A stretch of 64,000 nucleotides of DNA from Coriaria nepalensis (Eukaryota > Streptophyta > Magnoliopsida > Cucurbitales > Coriariaceae). A program made the position numbers and the translations under genes. Below, piece by piece: positions 13,654-28,112 of this stretch. The notes under the pieces were generated by a model. The model searched no databases. It was not told the origin of the DNA and saw only the letters and a list, made by a program, of their open reading frames with translations. Position 1 is the first letter of the stretch, and each line of letters begins with the position of its first letter. The stretch lies in the NCBI GenBank assembly GCA_027186245.1, contig CP114483.1, positions 382,001 through 446,000 on the forward strand, given 5' to 3'.

Positions 13654-14981
13654 TGCGAATTCGGTGTCGAATTTGAGAATCGATAGAGAAGAGGAAGACA
13701 AGTTAAGGTTCGCATTCTCTCCATGTTCGCGCCAATAGATTTCAGCATTCGGTACAAGACTAGTAGCTTGAGCCTTGAGACGTTGTCATTAAAGCAGGAA
13801 GTCTTTGAGCTAAGCAGGTGAGGAACAAGATTAGTAGCTTAGCCGACTAAAATTGGACTGATGAGGCTGAGACACAAAACAAGAAAGCAAACGACAAATG
13901 GTACAAAGGTAATGGAAGACAAAATCACACCTGCAAATGGAATGAGTCGTATGAAATAATAGAAAGTGGAGGAGAGGAAGGTGAGAAACAAATATGTATC
14001 TAGAATGATCTCCACTCAATTGATAACATATGTAAAACATTTCCAGAAGATGTCTCATCAAAGATAAGTAAGTAAGAGGCTCTAAATCCTATCGGATCGG
14101 AGAGAGTTTATCGAACATAACTCCGATCACTTCTTTATTAAAGTTGGTCCGAGTAGTTGAGATTATTAATTGACATACCCCACAAATCCATGTTCATTTT
14201 TTCAAACTGGTAAGATCTTGCCAAGTTTGGCCAACTACATCTCCCCTTATAATACAATTACCAACAAAGTTGATGAAAATATTTGTATAGATGACCAACT
14301 TTCCTATTCTCTCTTTTTTTTTTTTTCCTTATTTTATTTATAAATACTTTAATATATTTAAATAATGAAAATAATATCCCAATCAAAATAACGACTAAAA
14401 TTATTTTAAATCTTCTCTGCCTTTCCAGCGACCCTTTTGAACGGGATTCGCTCCAACGAGGATTCAAGCACCCGCCCAAGGTCGACTTAAGGTTCTGATA
14501 CCAATTAATCTGAAAAGAATATCTTAATCAAAATAACGGTTGAAACTATCTTAAATATTTTTATTTATTTAAATTAAATTTTAACTAAAATTATATTAAA
14601 TTATACCGATACCTTGTAAATTTCAAAATTCTTATTTTAAGATTTTCTTTCTCAATTTCCTTTTTTTTTTTTAAAATTAATTAAATAAATTAAATAAATC
14701 AAGTAGTAGATCACAAGCTGTAAATAAATCTTGTTATCCCTCCCCTCCATTGATACAGCACTTGGAAATCTCTTCATCTTGGCTTTCGTTCTTGCTTGCT
14801 TGCGCAATTTCACTACAAACCCCTATTTTTAAATTTTGATCATTCATTTTTGCCATCATATTCATCGTCATCAGTTTAGGAATCATCGATTTCCCCCTTT
14901 TTCTTCTTGCTGCGCACTTCTTCTCTCTCTCTCTCCCTTTCTGAATCTGGTCGATTCGCCTCACTAGGGAGGTCGGGTCTA
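13654..14981. other. Spacer and LPAT2 5' flank
   Basis: No gene supported in 13700-14700, which is AT-rich with A/T runs near 14310 and 14660. Short frames such as 13831-14061 (-) have no family resemblance. The stretch from about 14700 to 14981 contains CT repeats (14923-14938) and probably holds the LPAT2 promoter and 5' UTR. Confidence 0.5.
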
Positions 14982-17900
14982 ATGGCGATTCCAGCAGCAT
15001 TGGTCATCGTTCCTCTGGGTATCCTCTTCTTCGTTTCAGGCCTCTTTGTCAATTTCATTCAGGTAGCCTAATTATTGTTTTTTTTCGCTTTGATTTCTTC
15101 ATTTTCTGTGTCAATTTCTAAGTGCAAGCGTCCTGGTTTTCACTTCCTTTCAAGGTTAGGGTTTTTCTGGTTTGTGGATTGTTGGTTTCGAGAGCTTTAA
15201 TACTTGGATTAGTCGGCTTGTTTTAACTTTGATGTTTTCTTTTACTGGCTTCATTACAGAGAAAACTGACTGCATTAGCTATTTATCTTGCTTGATAAAT
15301 CTATACTCTGCTTACTTTTTTTCTTTTGTTTGGCTGTACATTTCATACATAGAATGTTTCTATCCTTCCTTTTCTCGAAGTAGAAGTAGCTAGTATTTGG
15401 AATACCTGAGAGCTTAAGGGACATGAAAGGGGCCACCACTATGGGTTCAATTTTGAAAGTAGATTTTGTGCAGACTGTTTTTTTTTAGATTGCTGATATT
15501 ACTTTTGGATAAACAATTGTGATAATCAGATTGGAGTTTTGTGTGACCAAACCAGAATTTAGTTTCAGATTTTTAGAAGATGACCATAATCAATCCTAAT
15601 ACTGATATAGTCGATTGCATTGTTGATATCTAGTTTTTTATTTATTTATGGTTCTCCTACATAAACGCACATACACTTCACTGCTTATTAAAGAAGTACT
15701 GATCTGATTTTAAACTTCTATCACTCATTGTTTCAGGGGATGTGTTTTGTCCTCATTAGGCCACTGTCAAAGAATATCTACAGAAGGATAAACAGGGAGG
15801 TGGCAGAATTATTATGGTTGGAGCTTGTATGGATTGTTGACTGGTGGGCTGGTGTTAAGGTGAAGACAACTTAGTCTTTTATAAGTAAATTTTCTGGACT
15901 GGAAGAAGCTTTATTTACTTGTGAGTTGATGGTTTTCTTTAATTGTATTTTCATTTGCTAAACCTGGTCCATCCACAGGTCCAAGTATTCACAGATGATG
16001 AGACCTTTCGTTCAATGGGTAAGACCAAAGTTCTGGTAGAGAGTCCCCATGCTTGGGGTAATTTGTGTTGAGATGACATATATACTCTTTTCTAAATCTA
16101 TACTAATAGATTATTTTTATATTGTTTTGTAAATTATTGCAGGTAAAGAACATGCACTTTTGATATCCAATCATAAAAGTGACATTGACTGGCTTGTTGG
16201 ATGGGTTTTGGCTCAGGTGCGTAATTGTATAATGTCCTTAATCAAGAATACATATAAAGTTTATTTATCTATACTTTTTATACTTGTACGTTATCTTAGT
16301 ATCTTTTAGTCCTACACATTAACCCTTACCTGTAAATTCTGTATAACTTTTTGCTTATGGTTCACGATTTATACTTTTATTCTGATTTGTTCTTGAAATT
16401 ATATGAGACAGCGTGCAGGTTGCCTCGGAAGCGCGTTAGCGGTAATGAAGAAATCATCAAAGGTCCTTCCGGTGCGTTGATTAGAAGTCTGATCAAAATT
16501 TCTGAATTATACTTAACCTCTGAATATATTGTTTAATCATCTCTTTGTTCTCAAAAAATTATCTTAACCCTGTCTAAATAAAACGTTAATGTAAAGCTTT
16601 TCCCCTCATAAGTAGCAGTAGGTTGTATTTGAGAACTATTAATAACTAATGCCTAAAGGGAAGGGAGAATAATATCATCATCAAAGCCCATTCCCATTAT
16701 TTTTGGCCTCGGCTACACGGATATTGGTTCCCCAAGCTGAGCAATCTTCCCACATATTATCGCCTAATCCATGATCTAATCATCAATAATTAATCTTTCA
16801 ATGCCGATGTTTGAATACAATCATACAATTTGTCAGATTATGAAACCAAGTACTAAATTCTTACTTTTACATGGTTGCTCGTTAATCAATGTCTAATGTT
16901 CAGTATTACTTAGAAGGTCATCATCTCAATAAGGTAGGATCCTGAGAGTGGTAACTTGCTGACAGTTCTATCCTTCTTCAGTACTATAAGATATTATCAA
17001 TATCATACCTCAAACTTTATAAATGTTATTATTTTCTGATAAGCCTAGGTAACTTGGAGACAGTTTTATCAATCTCCAATTTTGTAAGAAATGGCTACTG
17101 TCTTACCGAGAATTTTATTCTTCTCTTATTACTGGCAAGCATTGACCCTCAATGTCATATATCACTGCAATCATACCTTAGTTGCTTCTAGCATCTTGTG
17201 AACCTCTTTTATGGTCTTGATTGTAAAGTGGTTTCTATATCATATATTTTTGCTTTGCATTCTGAGTTTTCCACACCTGCATTTGAGTTGAGGTCTTATG
17301 CTTTCTCAATATTGTCAGGTAATAGGTTGGTCAATGTGGTTTTCTGAGTATCTTTTTCTGGAAAGAAGCTGGGCTAAGGATGAAAGCACATTAAAGGTAC
17401 ATTTTTGACAAGTATTCTATGTATCTGAAAAGCTTTTCAGATAGTCATTTATCTAATTAGTGGATTGTTCCCTGAGCATCTCAACATGTGTCTGCTTTTC
17501 AATGACTACTGATATAATCTGAATCTTGTGAGATTGTGTTTGCAGTCAGGTCTCCTGCGGTTGAAAGACTTTCCTCTGCCATTTTGGCTGGCTCTTTTTG
17601 TGGAAGGGACCCGCTTTACACCAGCTAAACTTCTTGCAGCTCAGGAGTATGCAACGGCTAACAGCTTGCCTGTCCCTAGAAATACTCTAATTCCTCGTAC
17701 CAAGGTTAGAATTTCTATCATCTGTTCTCCTTATAAGTTCTTTCTCTTTTGAATTCATTTATATGCCCTTTTCCCTTCTTTCCAAGTCCCTCTTTCTCTT
17801 TATACGTTGGCTAATTGAGGATGCCTAGAAAGTCTTGCTAAGAGGTTAATTTGTCTTTTCAGGGTTTTGTTGCAGCAGTAAGTCATATGCGATCATTTGT

Positions 17901-18897
17901 TCCAGCTATATATGAAACAACAGTGGCCATTCCTAAAAGTTCACCTGCACCTACAATGTTGCGACTCTTCAAGGGGCAGCCTTCTGTGGTAAGCCTATAG
18001 CACTTGAAATGCTTAGAAAACTAATTACCTGCCGGCAACTTGGTAGTACAAATCTAAAGTCAGTGACGAGCTAAATTAGTAAAATGGGAATTAGTTTCAC
18101 CTTGTAAATGCTATTACATTAACAAGCTAGCATCTTTTCTAATAGTTGAAGTAGCATTTGTATTGGATTTTTTTTTTGGAGAAGAAGAACACCAAACACT
18201 TGCATTGCTGTGCTTTAATAGGTCCATGTGCATATAAAGCGGCATTTAATGAAGGATTTACCTGAAACAGATGAAGCTGTCGCTCAGTGGTGTAGAGATT
18301 TGTTTGTAGCTAAGGTGGGTAGTCCTCAACTGGTATTCCATCGTTTCATATAAAAATTTCCACTTTGCATGAACCATAAATGTCTTAGGTCAAAGATGAC
18401 CCGAAAATAAAAGACATACCTTACTATATCCAGTCTAGAGTCCCGATTACCTTTCATTTGTATTTTTGGCCTTACCAGGATGCATTATTGGATAAGCATA
18501 TAGCAGATGACACCTTTAAGGATCAAAAGTTGCAGGACACTGGTCGGCCAGTAAAATCTCTTGTGGTGAGTTACTTGTCGACTTTAAAATGCTGCTTTAT
18601 ATTTATATAAAAATATATATATGTGGTTCTGATATTTTGCTGCAAAAATATCAGGTGGTTATCTCTTGGGCATGCTTGCTTATTCTGGGAGCTCTAAAGT
18701 TCCTTCACTTATCTTCTCTTTTATCCTCGTGGAAAGGTCTTGGGATTTCCGCATTTGTTTTGGGCGTAATCACTCTCCTGATGCAGTTGTTAATTCGGTT
18801 TTCTCAGTCTGAGCATTCAACCCCGGCTAAAGTTGCCCCCGGGAGGCCCAAAAATGGGGGGCCCTCTTCAGAGACTAGAGGGGACAAAAAGAAGTAG
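14982..18897 (+). CDS. LPAT2: 1-acyl-sn-glycerol-3-phosphate acyltransferase 2 (ER), 387 aa
   Basis: Transfers an acyl group to the sn-2 position of lysophosphatidate, making phosphatidate for membrane and storage lipids in the ER. Eleven exons: 14982-15062, 15737-15859, 15979-16018, 16143-16216, 16412-16471, 17319-17396, 17546-17704, 17863-17988, 18222-18314, 18479-18565, 18655-18897 (1164 bases). The N-terminus is a hydrophobic anchor. The acyltransferase NHX4D motif is NHKSDIDW, with His at about residue 92. The acceptor-binding motif is FVEGTRF (about 170-176). Two membrane segments lie near the C-terminus, followed by a basic tail ending GDKKK, a likely dilysine ER-retrieval signal. Length and motifs match the plant LPAT2/LPAT3 class rather than the shorter plastid LPAT1. 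Intron 5 is the longest (847 bases). Confidence 0.96.
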
Positions 18898-21800
18898 AAA
18901 AAGAAACCCCCTTTTCCTTTTTGATTCTTCTCGCAGCATATCTTCCATAAATTTTGCAGGTCCATCTACCCACCACCATATATTTGTCCAACCTTGTTAT
19001 ACTTGGATACTACTTCAACCTGTTTCGGTTTAATTTTAATTTTCTCGCCTGATTTTTGTATAATTGACAATTTGTGTGCGTGAATACGCAATTTGAAGAT
19101 CAAATTTAGGGGTAGCTGAGTAGCTCTGTATAGACTTAAAACCTAGATCGGGTGCTGCAGCAGTTTTAGTACTTAATTATTCATTTTTATTACAGTTCCT
19201 TTTCTACGTATCGTCATTTTGAGAGATTCTTAGGTAAATTTGGTACAGATCAACTCAAACTCAATAGAAATCAATCGTTGATTTTAAGGAAGTTAAGTCT
19301 GATAGATGTCACATTGTTTTATTGGAACATGAAGTAATCTCATAAACTTTATTTGCTAATTTATGTAATTCTCCCTCACCTCCCAAAAAAAAAAGGACAA
19401 GGTGCAAAAAGTGAGTTGCCCTGAACTCTGAAGTGTAATTAAGAACTAAAATGTAGAAGAAGATAGTAATTGAAAACGACAAGACATTAGAATAGTGCCG
19501 ACATTATCAACTTCAAAGTCAACAGTATTAACTATTACTTCTAACTCTTCCTGATTTTATTCAACTCTCACTTCCTTTTCATCTTCTTTTGGAGCTTGCG
19601 TTGTTCTTTTTAGTTGCGAGGTGAGTACTATGTATAATGATCCTATCTATCTCCCTCCATCTTCAGGGAAAAAAAAAAAAAAAAAAAATCCAAAATCGTC
19701 AATCGTTTTCCAGGCCACTGACAATGGGACAACAGTACCACTCGTGCCCCCCGTTTTCAACTTTAACCGGGCCCAAAGGCCCAAATTGCTTAACTAAAGT
19801 CATGATGGTTTACTGAAGGGCCAAATTCCCTCTCCTCCTCCCATTTGTTGAATGTTTTTTTTCTTTTTTGGAAAGTAAAAATGTGTCATGAGATCCATTT
19901 GTTGAATGTTAGACAACAAGTAGTACTTGATTCTACTTTACATTTTTCTTATACAAACATGGTGGTTATTAATGTTTGATGGGATCCAATCACTTTTACT
20001 AAGTCTTCTGATCAAATAACAAAGTTGTGATCAAAGTTTAAACTATGGGCTCTCTGGTTTTGATGAAGAATTGAAGAAGGCAGTAATGAGATTGGGTCAG
20101 ACCTCAGACTAATGTAGTAAGTGATCCAGAGAGTAGTTGAAGAAGATGATATTAAAATCTGACGTCATATCTTTTGTGAATAGTTTCACTCAATCATTTG
20201 CCTCCTTCTCCTCCCTATCTAATCTTTATATAATTTTTTCGGATGATTAAAATGCATCGGTCACCAAGTCACATCACTTAGGCAATCTATCCTGAAAACT
20301 CTCCGATTTTAATGGAGTTATTCTAAACTGCAGTTTTGGTAAATGTCAATTTTACTAAACGCTACTTTCTAAGTGAAGCTTAGCCCTAAATTCAGAGTTT
20401 GAATGAAATCTGAGTTGGTCCATAAATATTTGTACACAATCAAATCATGAAGATATAACACAACTGAATGTGAACATTCATAGAAAACCACCCAACAATG
20501 TCTGGGTTTGTTGGGATCATAGGGGATCGGAAACTGCAGACAGAGATGTTTAGAAAATGCAAAACTAAAAACATGAATGTAGTAAATTCACTCGTGCTGT
20601 CTTGGGCTTGTAATATAATACAATTATAATTTAATCACCCATCAGATAGATCTCTTGATCAGGTAGCCATAAGCTAAGCTAGACAATCAATAAACAAACC
20701 ATATTGTAAACAGTTATTTTATATTAATGTAAAGTATTTATCTTACATTTATTACAGAACCAGATGCATATAGTGTTTCCCATCTCCATGTTCTCCAGTT
20801 ACTGAAATCATGCTTTTATGTTGGCTGCTTTAATATTTAAATACAATTGCTTACGAATTTTGATCTTCAATTCTACATATATGTATATATTTTGGATCTA
20901 AAAAAGATTATAGTTAGTGATCAAAGATTTACATGTTTAGAGATAGTATTATACATGTAAACGATATATGATCACGTGATATATACTACATCACATCATA
21001 ATCATAAATATATATTTTTTTATACATCATCTCCCTGAAACTTATATTTATATGACACAGTCATACATATATGAATACAAGAATTTGTCATATAACATAT
21101 CAAATTCCTCTACTTACTTTAGGGTAAAGTAAAAAAGTGGAATATTGGTTGTCTTCTCTTTAATTTATGACCAAACATACATAGCCCACAAGCCCTGAGC
21201 AATTATGATGCATCAACATCCTTCCTTCCTTCCTACAATCTTGTATTTTGTTATGTTTCTAATTAACATATTCTTATTATTTTGTATTACTTTTCTACCT
21301 ATAACTATAAGCACATATCAAGTTAATAAATATAGCATTAACCAAGCCGATTATTTTGAAATCGAATTCATATAAACCTAATGAAGTTAACCAAGTAAGA
21401 AATTAACAAACAAGCTCATGATCATGTATGTCTTATGTATGTATGATTATGAATAGATTCTCAATTTATTGTACAGAAACTTGAAGACAATAGTTCAAAA
21501 TTTGGGGATCCCTAGCTAGCTAGCACCCCATGTAAAAAGGTTTCTTCATTGGTTGACATTGCTTTCTCCATGTAAAAAGCATTTGGGGCTATTTAGAAAT
21601 GCTTAATTATTTATGACTTATAAATATATAAAATAAAAAGATGAATAGATGACTAATTATATTAGCGATCAAAAAGAAAAAGAAGAAAAAAACAAAAAAA
21701 AAAAAACATGTGTAACTTTACTAGTAGCTTGAGTCCATCAACAAAGAAAGGAAAACAAATCTCATTTCCACTCTTCTAACAAATAAAATCACCTCTCACA

Positions 21801-22073
21801 CTTTCTCTCTCATTTCCACTATTCATCTCTTCACTCCTAAGCTTCTGCAAGTCTTGATCAAAAATGAAAAGATGGCTTGATTGATGATAGCTTGACTTTA
21901 GGTAAGGTCATCTAACGATTTAATAAGCCATGGAAGCATATTAATGTAGAATTGCAAACAAAATAATTTTGTGCTATGTTTTATCAGTTGAATTCTAAAA
22001 TTATCTATATATTTTAAAATCCTAAAAAAAAATAGATTCTCTTAACTTTCTAGAGATATCAAGAATACCAATC
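18898..22073. other. Gene-free AT-rich spacer
   Basis: The first 150-200 bases are the LPAT2 3' UTR. Beyond that I see no coding frame, RNA gene or clear transposon. There is a pure A run of about 20 bases near 19669-19688 and several ATATAT stretches around 20870-21020. I looked for common plant miRNA sequences and recognised none. Confidence 0.5.
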
Positions 22074-24152
22074 TGTAATGATAGAGGTAAAAAATTTCAA
22101 AGCTCAATAATCAATCTGTAAAAATTGAAATTCGAACTAAGAGTTTTAGGTACTCTCATAAACTTTTGGTCATAATAATATTTATAGAAAATTATGAGAT
22201 TTTATAAAAATAAACTAGAGGTCATGACCTTTCAAATCTATATAAGACTAAATAGTTTCAATAGTTGAGAAAGAAGTTATCAAATTTCAAAGTTGATATT
22301 AATTAGTTGGTTTTCAAAAAACCTAAAATTAAAATAGAAAATTTGATAAGTTATAACTTTTTTCTACTAAGTTGCATTGAGAAAATAACATATCAAATTA
22401 AAGCTTGATATGTTAAATTTCAAATGAGAATGGTCTTAGAATTTTTTAATGATCGTGCTCCAATATAAAGGTAAGGAAATGAAACCGGTTATATTCAGTT
22501 TTGTTTTCAAACAGTTTTTAAACAAATGAGTTTTGAATGGGTAAATGTAGGAATCTTAAGCTGAAAGTTTTACAGTAGCTTAATAAGATATTTTTAAATA
22601 TATCTTTCAAATTTTCAAAACTTATAGAACCCTCAGGTATTAAAAATAGATCTTAACCCAGACATTTGAAAACTAAAAATTAAATATAAGGGAAACTCTT
22701 AGTTTTTAAAATATGTACTAAATGATTAATTTTTAAGTAGAAACTCTTATGGAACTCATATAAAAAGTATAAAGAAATATAAATAAAATTTCAAATCAAT
22801 GGCAATTATAATTTATAAGATACAAAAAATCCAAACCTCTACTAAGTACTTGAATGAGGGTTAGCCTAAACATTCTGTTTCCATGGGCTAACTAGAAAAG
22901 CTTGAATCGTAAGGGAAAATAATAATAATCTAGAAGGAAAAACTTGAAGAAAAGTTACTCATTTAATCAAGCAAGTTATATAAGAAAAAATTTGGAACTA
23001 AATTCTTAAAAATAAATGAGAAATGTATAGTGAGAAAAGTTAACTAAATAGAAAAATTTATAGAAAGTTATATTTTTTTTAAGTTAAGTTAAATTCTTAA
23101 TTGAATAGAAGAACAATTGATCCAATATTAGGGAAGCACTCGAAACCCTTCAAGAAAAGCACGAAATCCAGATAAGTACAAATCTCACCTACAACATGAC
23201 AATTATTTTTTAAATTTCAAGAGTTATTTCTAATGATTGCATGATTGTTCACGTTGTTAATTGATTTGTCATTGTGAATTGATTGACTATAATGAGTGTT
23301 ATAATTATTATAGTTGTTGTTGTTGGAAATTCTTGAATAATATATGTACTCATGATAATCATGTAAAGTTTACCTCATATTTCATGATAGGAAATTAAGA
23401 GATATACGAAGATAAATAGAAATGAGATAAAATAGTTAAGTGCCGTATTAAACTCTCGAAAAAATGGCTGAGATCCAATGAAGACATGATTATCTGAAGG
23501 CATGCTAATACATGCCAATGCATGTAAGAACTATAGGCAAGTTCGGATCGGGTTGCTCTCTCATCTTTCCATTGGCCGAATGCTCATCTAGTACATACAC
23601 ATGACCAATAAGAGAAATAGTAAGATGGAAATATATAATAATTCTTATGAAGAGTATGAGTTTTAAGATTATTATATGTATTTATATTTATAACTGTTTT
23701 GTGAATTATGTTCGTACTTACTAAACGAAAACTCACATCTTACTTTTTATATTGTATGCATTAAGGATAAGCAGCCGATCTAATTATCCTGACAAACTTA
23801 CTTTGAGGATGCAATATATATAGAAAAGCTAGTGGTACTAAGACTGAGTTACATTGTAAATTTCCGTTTTAATATCATAAATAATAAAAATTATAAATAT
23901 TTTTTATGTATCATAAAAAATCAATTAATAATTTAAAATTCTACTTATAATTTTTTTTGAAATTTCTTAATGAACAGGTTCATATTTTGTAGTATATCAT
24001 ATAACCAGATTCATTTTTTTGCATGATAAATTTTGCAAAGAGTAAAGAAACCCTTTTAATGACTAAAAACTCTTTTAAAACAAAATTCGTAATTAAGTGA
24101 TGTAATAAAAAAAAATATTTAATAAAATAAAAGTGCGAACAGGATCGTTACA
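22074..24152 (+). repeat. Possible degraded Ty3/gypsy solo LTR
   Basis: The stretch starts TGTAATGATAG and ends GGATCGTTACA, giving TG...CA ends with imperfect terminal complementarity (TGTAA/TTACA). Inside, the wording resembles chromovirus-type plant LTRs: a toxically T/A-rich first half, then CTAAACGAAAACTCACATC and a 3' GGATCGTTACA end. I found no matching 5-base target duplication (CAATC left, TGCCC right) and no internal coding region. This is a pattern-based suggestion only; the boundaries may be wrong. Confidence 0.28.
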
Positions 24153-24185
24153 TGCCCTCAGACTGGGACAATATTGATCAACTTG

Positions 24186-24219
<34 letters not shown>
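24186..24219 (+). repeat. Poly-A tract (34 A)
   Basis: An uninterrupted run of 34 A. It begins about 33 bases after the proposed LTR end at 24152. It could mark a retroposed 3' tail, but no LINE or SINE body is recognisable upstream. Confidence 0.85.
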
Positions 24220-24221
<2 letters not shown>

Positions 24222-25243
24222 TATTGGTATGAGGGAAGATTGAGCCGACAACAAGTCCTTGTTTCTATGCAAATGTTGGGGGCATTCTGATTGGAACTAC
24301 TCGCTTCTTGTCGTCCCATTAATGTATCTTCTTCATCTTTCTTCATCGTGTCTTAAAATAATTCATATTTTATTTATTAAATCAAATTAAAATTGTAAAT
24401 TGTGCATTGCTTCGATCTTCCAACTTCCAAGCAACATCCATGCTGGGGATGGGTGAAAAACAAACTGCAGTTTCTGACCATACCTTCTTCTTTTTTTTTT
24501 ATCATTCTATACACTTTGATGTCACCCAGAAAAAAGACTGCTGTCAACAAATTTTCTTTCATTTTCTTTCTTATAAAATTTAAACCATAAACATACAAAA
24601 TTTGTAGTACTTAAAGCTATATATTCCGATTTTTTAAGTATGATGCTTAATTGCCACCCATTATATTACTTCCACTTCCGAAAATCTTTCTGGATTCGAA
24701 CTAAAAAAGAAAGAAGAAAGAAAAAAAAAAAAAGAAGTATGATTCTTAATTTGGATTTAAACATTAAAGTAGTGTTATACTGTTTTTATATATGGTAAAT
24801 ATTTGCTTAATTGACTAGTCAAGCTAAAAGTACTTGAGCTTAATTATTTAATGATTCGATTGCATAATTATGAAACTCAACAAACCTTAAAAGGACCACT
24901 AAAGTCTATTTCTCTCTTAGATTCTATTACTCAGACAAAAAAACAAAAGTTAAGGGGAAAAAAAAAAATTAATGGATTCTTTCTTGTAGTAATCACATAA
25001 TTCATTTCTATTATTCCTCACTATATGTGATTCTTAACTTTTTCCACCAAATTGGCTTTAAGCTTAGCTACCTTCTTCCCATCCCTAATGTGTACTGTAC
25101 TGTAAATGTAATCTCTCTCTCTCTCTCTCTGCATCATCCACTGCCTTCAGCCATCTTGTACTTTCTCTCTTTCTTCTTCTATAAAACCAAACCCATAACT
25201 ATTCATCTCCTCTCAAACAAAAGCAAGTTTCTTTCAAACCACC
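24220..25243 (+). other. Upstream region of the NTT-like gene
   Basis: No gene. The stretch is AT-rich with A runs (24720-24734, 24958-24968). It ends with a CT microsatellite at about 25110-25129 and a TATA box at 25180, so the last few hundred bases are probably promoter and 5' UTR of the WIP gene. Confidence 0.5.
25180..25186 (+). promoter_or_regulatory. Likely TATA box of the NTT-like gene
   Basis: TATAAAA lies 64 bases before the ATG at 25244. It follows a CT-rich tract typical of plant core promoters, which would put transcription start near 25210. Confidence 0.55.
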
Positions 25244-27584
25244 ATGGCTGACTATCCCTACTCATCAAATTTCTACACAAGTCTTTTCAAATTCAACCCT
25301 ATCCAGTACCAATACTACCCACCTCAACCAAACCCACCTTTAGCACCACCACAACCACTTCCTCCGCCCTACACGGAGGCCCACAACTTCTTCTTCAACC
25401 CCCATCACGCCCACCACCAAGACCAGTACTCTTTTAGTAACAGTAACTCCCATCAATTTACTCCACCTCCTTCTCCTCCTCTTAGGCAAGCCCTCCCTCT
25501 TCTCAGACTCAGCCCTACCAAACAAGAAAAAGAAGAACATGATCATAGCCATAACCAGGTAGAACAAGATCAAGAGGATGAAGATGAAGAGGAGGAGGAG
25601 GAGGATGCGGCCAATTTGACTGTGGCACTGCACATAGGGTTGCCAAACCCTAGCGCCGCTGAACTGGCATCTGTGCTGTCATATGCTTCAGCTTCTTCTT
25701 CTGATCATCATAACCATAATCATGATCATCAGATCAGCAGTAATAACAAAGATCATACAAATGATGATGATTATGATGATGATTCTGGAGGGTATAATCA
25801 CATGAGAAGGCTGAACAAGGGTCAGTATTGGATCCCTACTCCTTCTCAAATTCTCATTGGCCCCACTCAATTTTCTTGCCCTGTTTGCTGCAAGACCTTC
25901 AATCGATACAACAACATGCAGGTCAAATAATTCTAATCATCCGATTCATTTCCTACTGCTTACTTATGCTTATCTTATTGGGTTTTTTTTTTTTTTAAAA
26001 AAAAGAAAAAAGAAAAAATTAACACCTTTTGATATATTTTTTCCGGTTGTTTTAGATTTGCATGGTATAATAAATATATATATATATATATAATTTTTTT
26101 TTTTTGTTTTATTTCTTCATGATGGATATAAATGTTCAAGTGAGGTGATGATATGATCAGTGGTACTAGTACTGTACGAGCTAGCTTCCTTTATGTTGAT
26201 TGAACAACTCAGACAATGTTCCTTTTGCCTTTAGGACCGTGAAGTCTTTGCTCTTTGTCAGGCCGCCCAGTGTGTACAGAAAATGAGAAAAATCCTCTTT
26301 TTTTTTTTAATCTATTTATTTATTACAAGATAAGATTTCATCATTATGATTTTCAAAATTTTAGTACAAAATTTAATGATCATCTAAGATAATTTATATA
26401 TTATATTGTATATATACATAGTAACATAGGATGTCATTTGATCGAGTTTTTAGATCTCATGAGAATAGATTGAAAAAGTCATGGCGAAGATGGAACTTTT
26501 CATTTGATCAGATCAGTGCCGTCAATGACGTTAACAAACATCCGTTTAGTTCCTTGTTTCTTTCAAGATATGAAATCACACTAACATAAACAAACTGACG
26601 CCTTCGTTCTCTTTAAGATATGATGTCTTCTGGGATATATGACCTTAATTTTCGGACACATTCGATTTTGTTTACACCGGAAATGTAATTAGCATCATTT
26701 GATTTGTTATATGATCCATTAAAGCTTCCTTTTTCGTGCTTATATTTGTATATAAGTTGTGCTTCATCGATGAATGATTAACCTAGCTAGTTGATTTGTT
26801 GGAAAAATTACTTGACATCGTTTAATTATATCTATCTATCTTTTATGTGAAATCTAAGCTACTTCTAGCGTACCTAATTAATCATCCACACTTTTGATAT
26901 GAAGTGTAGATGAAGCTGGATATCAATTGTTAGAATCTCCCCATTTTTACTATTCTTTTACTCCTATACATATAGATCAATCGGCCTAGCTGCACGATAT
27001 ATTTTGTTAGATAGCATCAAGATCTTGCGCAGTGGGGAAATCGATAGCATTGATAGACATACATTCTTTTTTATGTTTTTTAATTTTGTTTTATGATCTT
27101 TAGATGACTGAATTGTTTGATTTTGCACTGGTAGATGCATATGTGGGGGCATGGATCTCAATACAGAAAAGGGCCAGAATCACTAAGAGGAACACAACCA
27201 ACCGGAATGCTGAGGCTTCCGTGCTACTGTTGCTCGCCGGGATGTAGGAACAACATAGATCATCCGAGAGCAAAGCCCCTTAAAGATTTTAGGACACTTC
27301 AAACACATTACAAGAGAAAGCATGGCATCAAGCCCTTCATGTGTCGGAAATGTGGCAAGGCATTTGCAGTGAGGGGCGATTGGAGAACTCATGAGAAGAA
27401 TTGTGGCAAACTCTGGTTCTGTATTTGTGGGACTGATTTTAAGCACAAGAGATCTCTTAAGGACCATATCAAAGCTTTTGGGAATGGGCATGCAGCTTAT
27501 GGAATCGATAATCGTGGATTCGATCAAGAAGAAGACGAGCCGGCTTCGGAAGTCGAACAAGACAATGAATCCATGCAATTGTGA
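25244..27584 (+). CDS. NTT: WIP-type C2H2 zinc finger factor, NTT/WIP2-like, 375 aa
   Basis: Two exons, 25244-25921 and 27135-27584 (1128 bases with stop). The N-terminal part is Pro/His-rich with an acidic run, an [12 protein letters not shown] motif and the [12 protein letters not shown] motif of this subfamily. Trp196-Ile-Pro starts the family-defining WIP domain. Finger 1 has C212, C215, H228 and H232, followed by the conserved four-finger block ([54 protein letters not shown]). The tail ASEVEQ...ESMQ matches my memory of Arabidopsis NTT (At3g57670), which governs transmitting-tract and replum development with WIP4 and WIP5 in root founding. The intron sits at the usual place, after NNMQ. 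Nuclear transcription factor; the subfamily call is firm, the exact orthology is supported by gene order. Confidence 0.94.
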
Positions 27585-28075
27585 AAGTTTTATTGATCTA
27601 TTAATTAAGAAGAGTATTTATGTTAGTCTACGACTTTATAGATATATATACATATATTTATGTGCAAACTTGTCATAATGTGTTCTTCTATTCTTCTATG
27701 ACTATGGGACCTTGTATTTGTTAGCATTAATATAGTTAAGGCAAATATAAGTAAATACATTGTCTTCTTCTAAGCCATGCTTATTATGGGTTTTTAATTT
27801 TGTTTTCGTTCATTTAAGTCCTTTTCATCTCGAACTCACTCTTTATATTTCCATTTCCATTTATATGTAAAGGATTATATGCACCTCTAAGATCAGTACA
27901 TATATATATATATATATGTATGTATGTATGTTAGAATGTATAATGTAGGTCTAAAATGAAGGTTAAGAGAGACAGGTAGTAGGCTTTTCATCTACTGCGT
28001 ATATTTACCTGCATCTGCTTTTTCAAGGTCTGCCATACTTGTTTGATGCTCCTTTTTGCTTTGCTTAGTGGTCAC

Positions 28076-28112
<37 letters not shown>

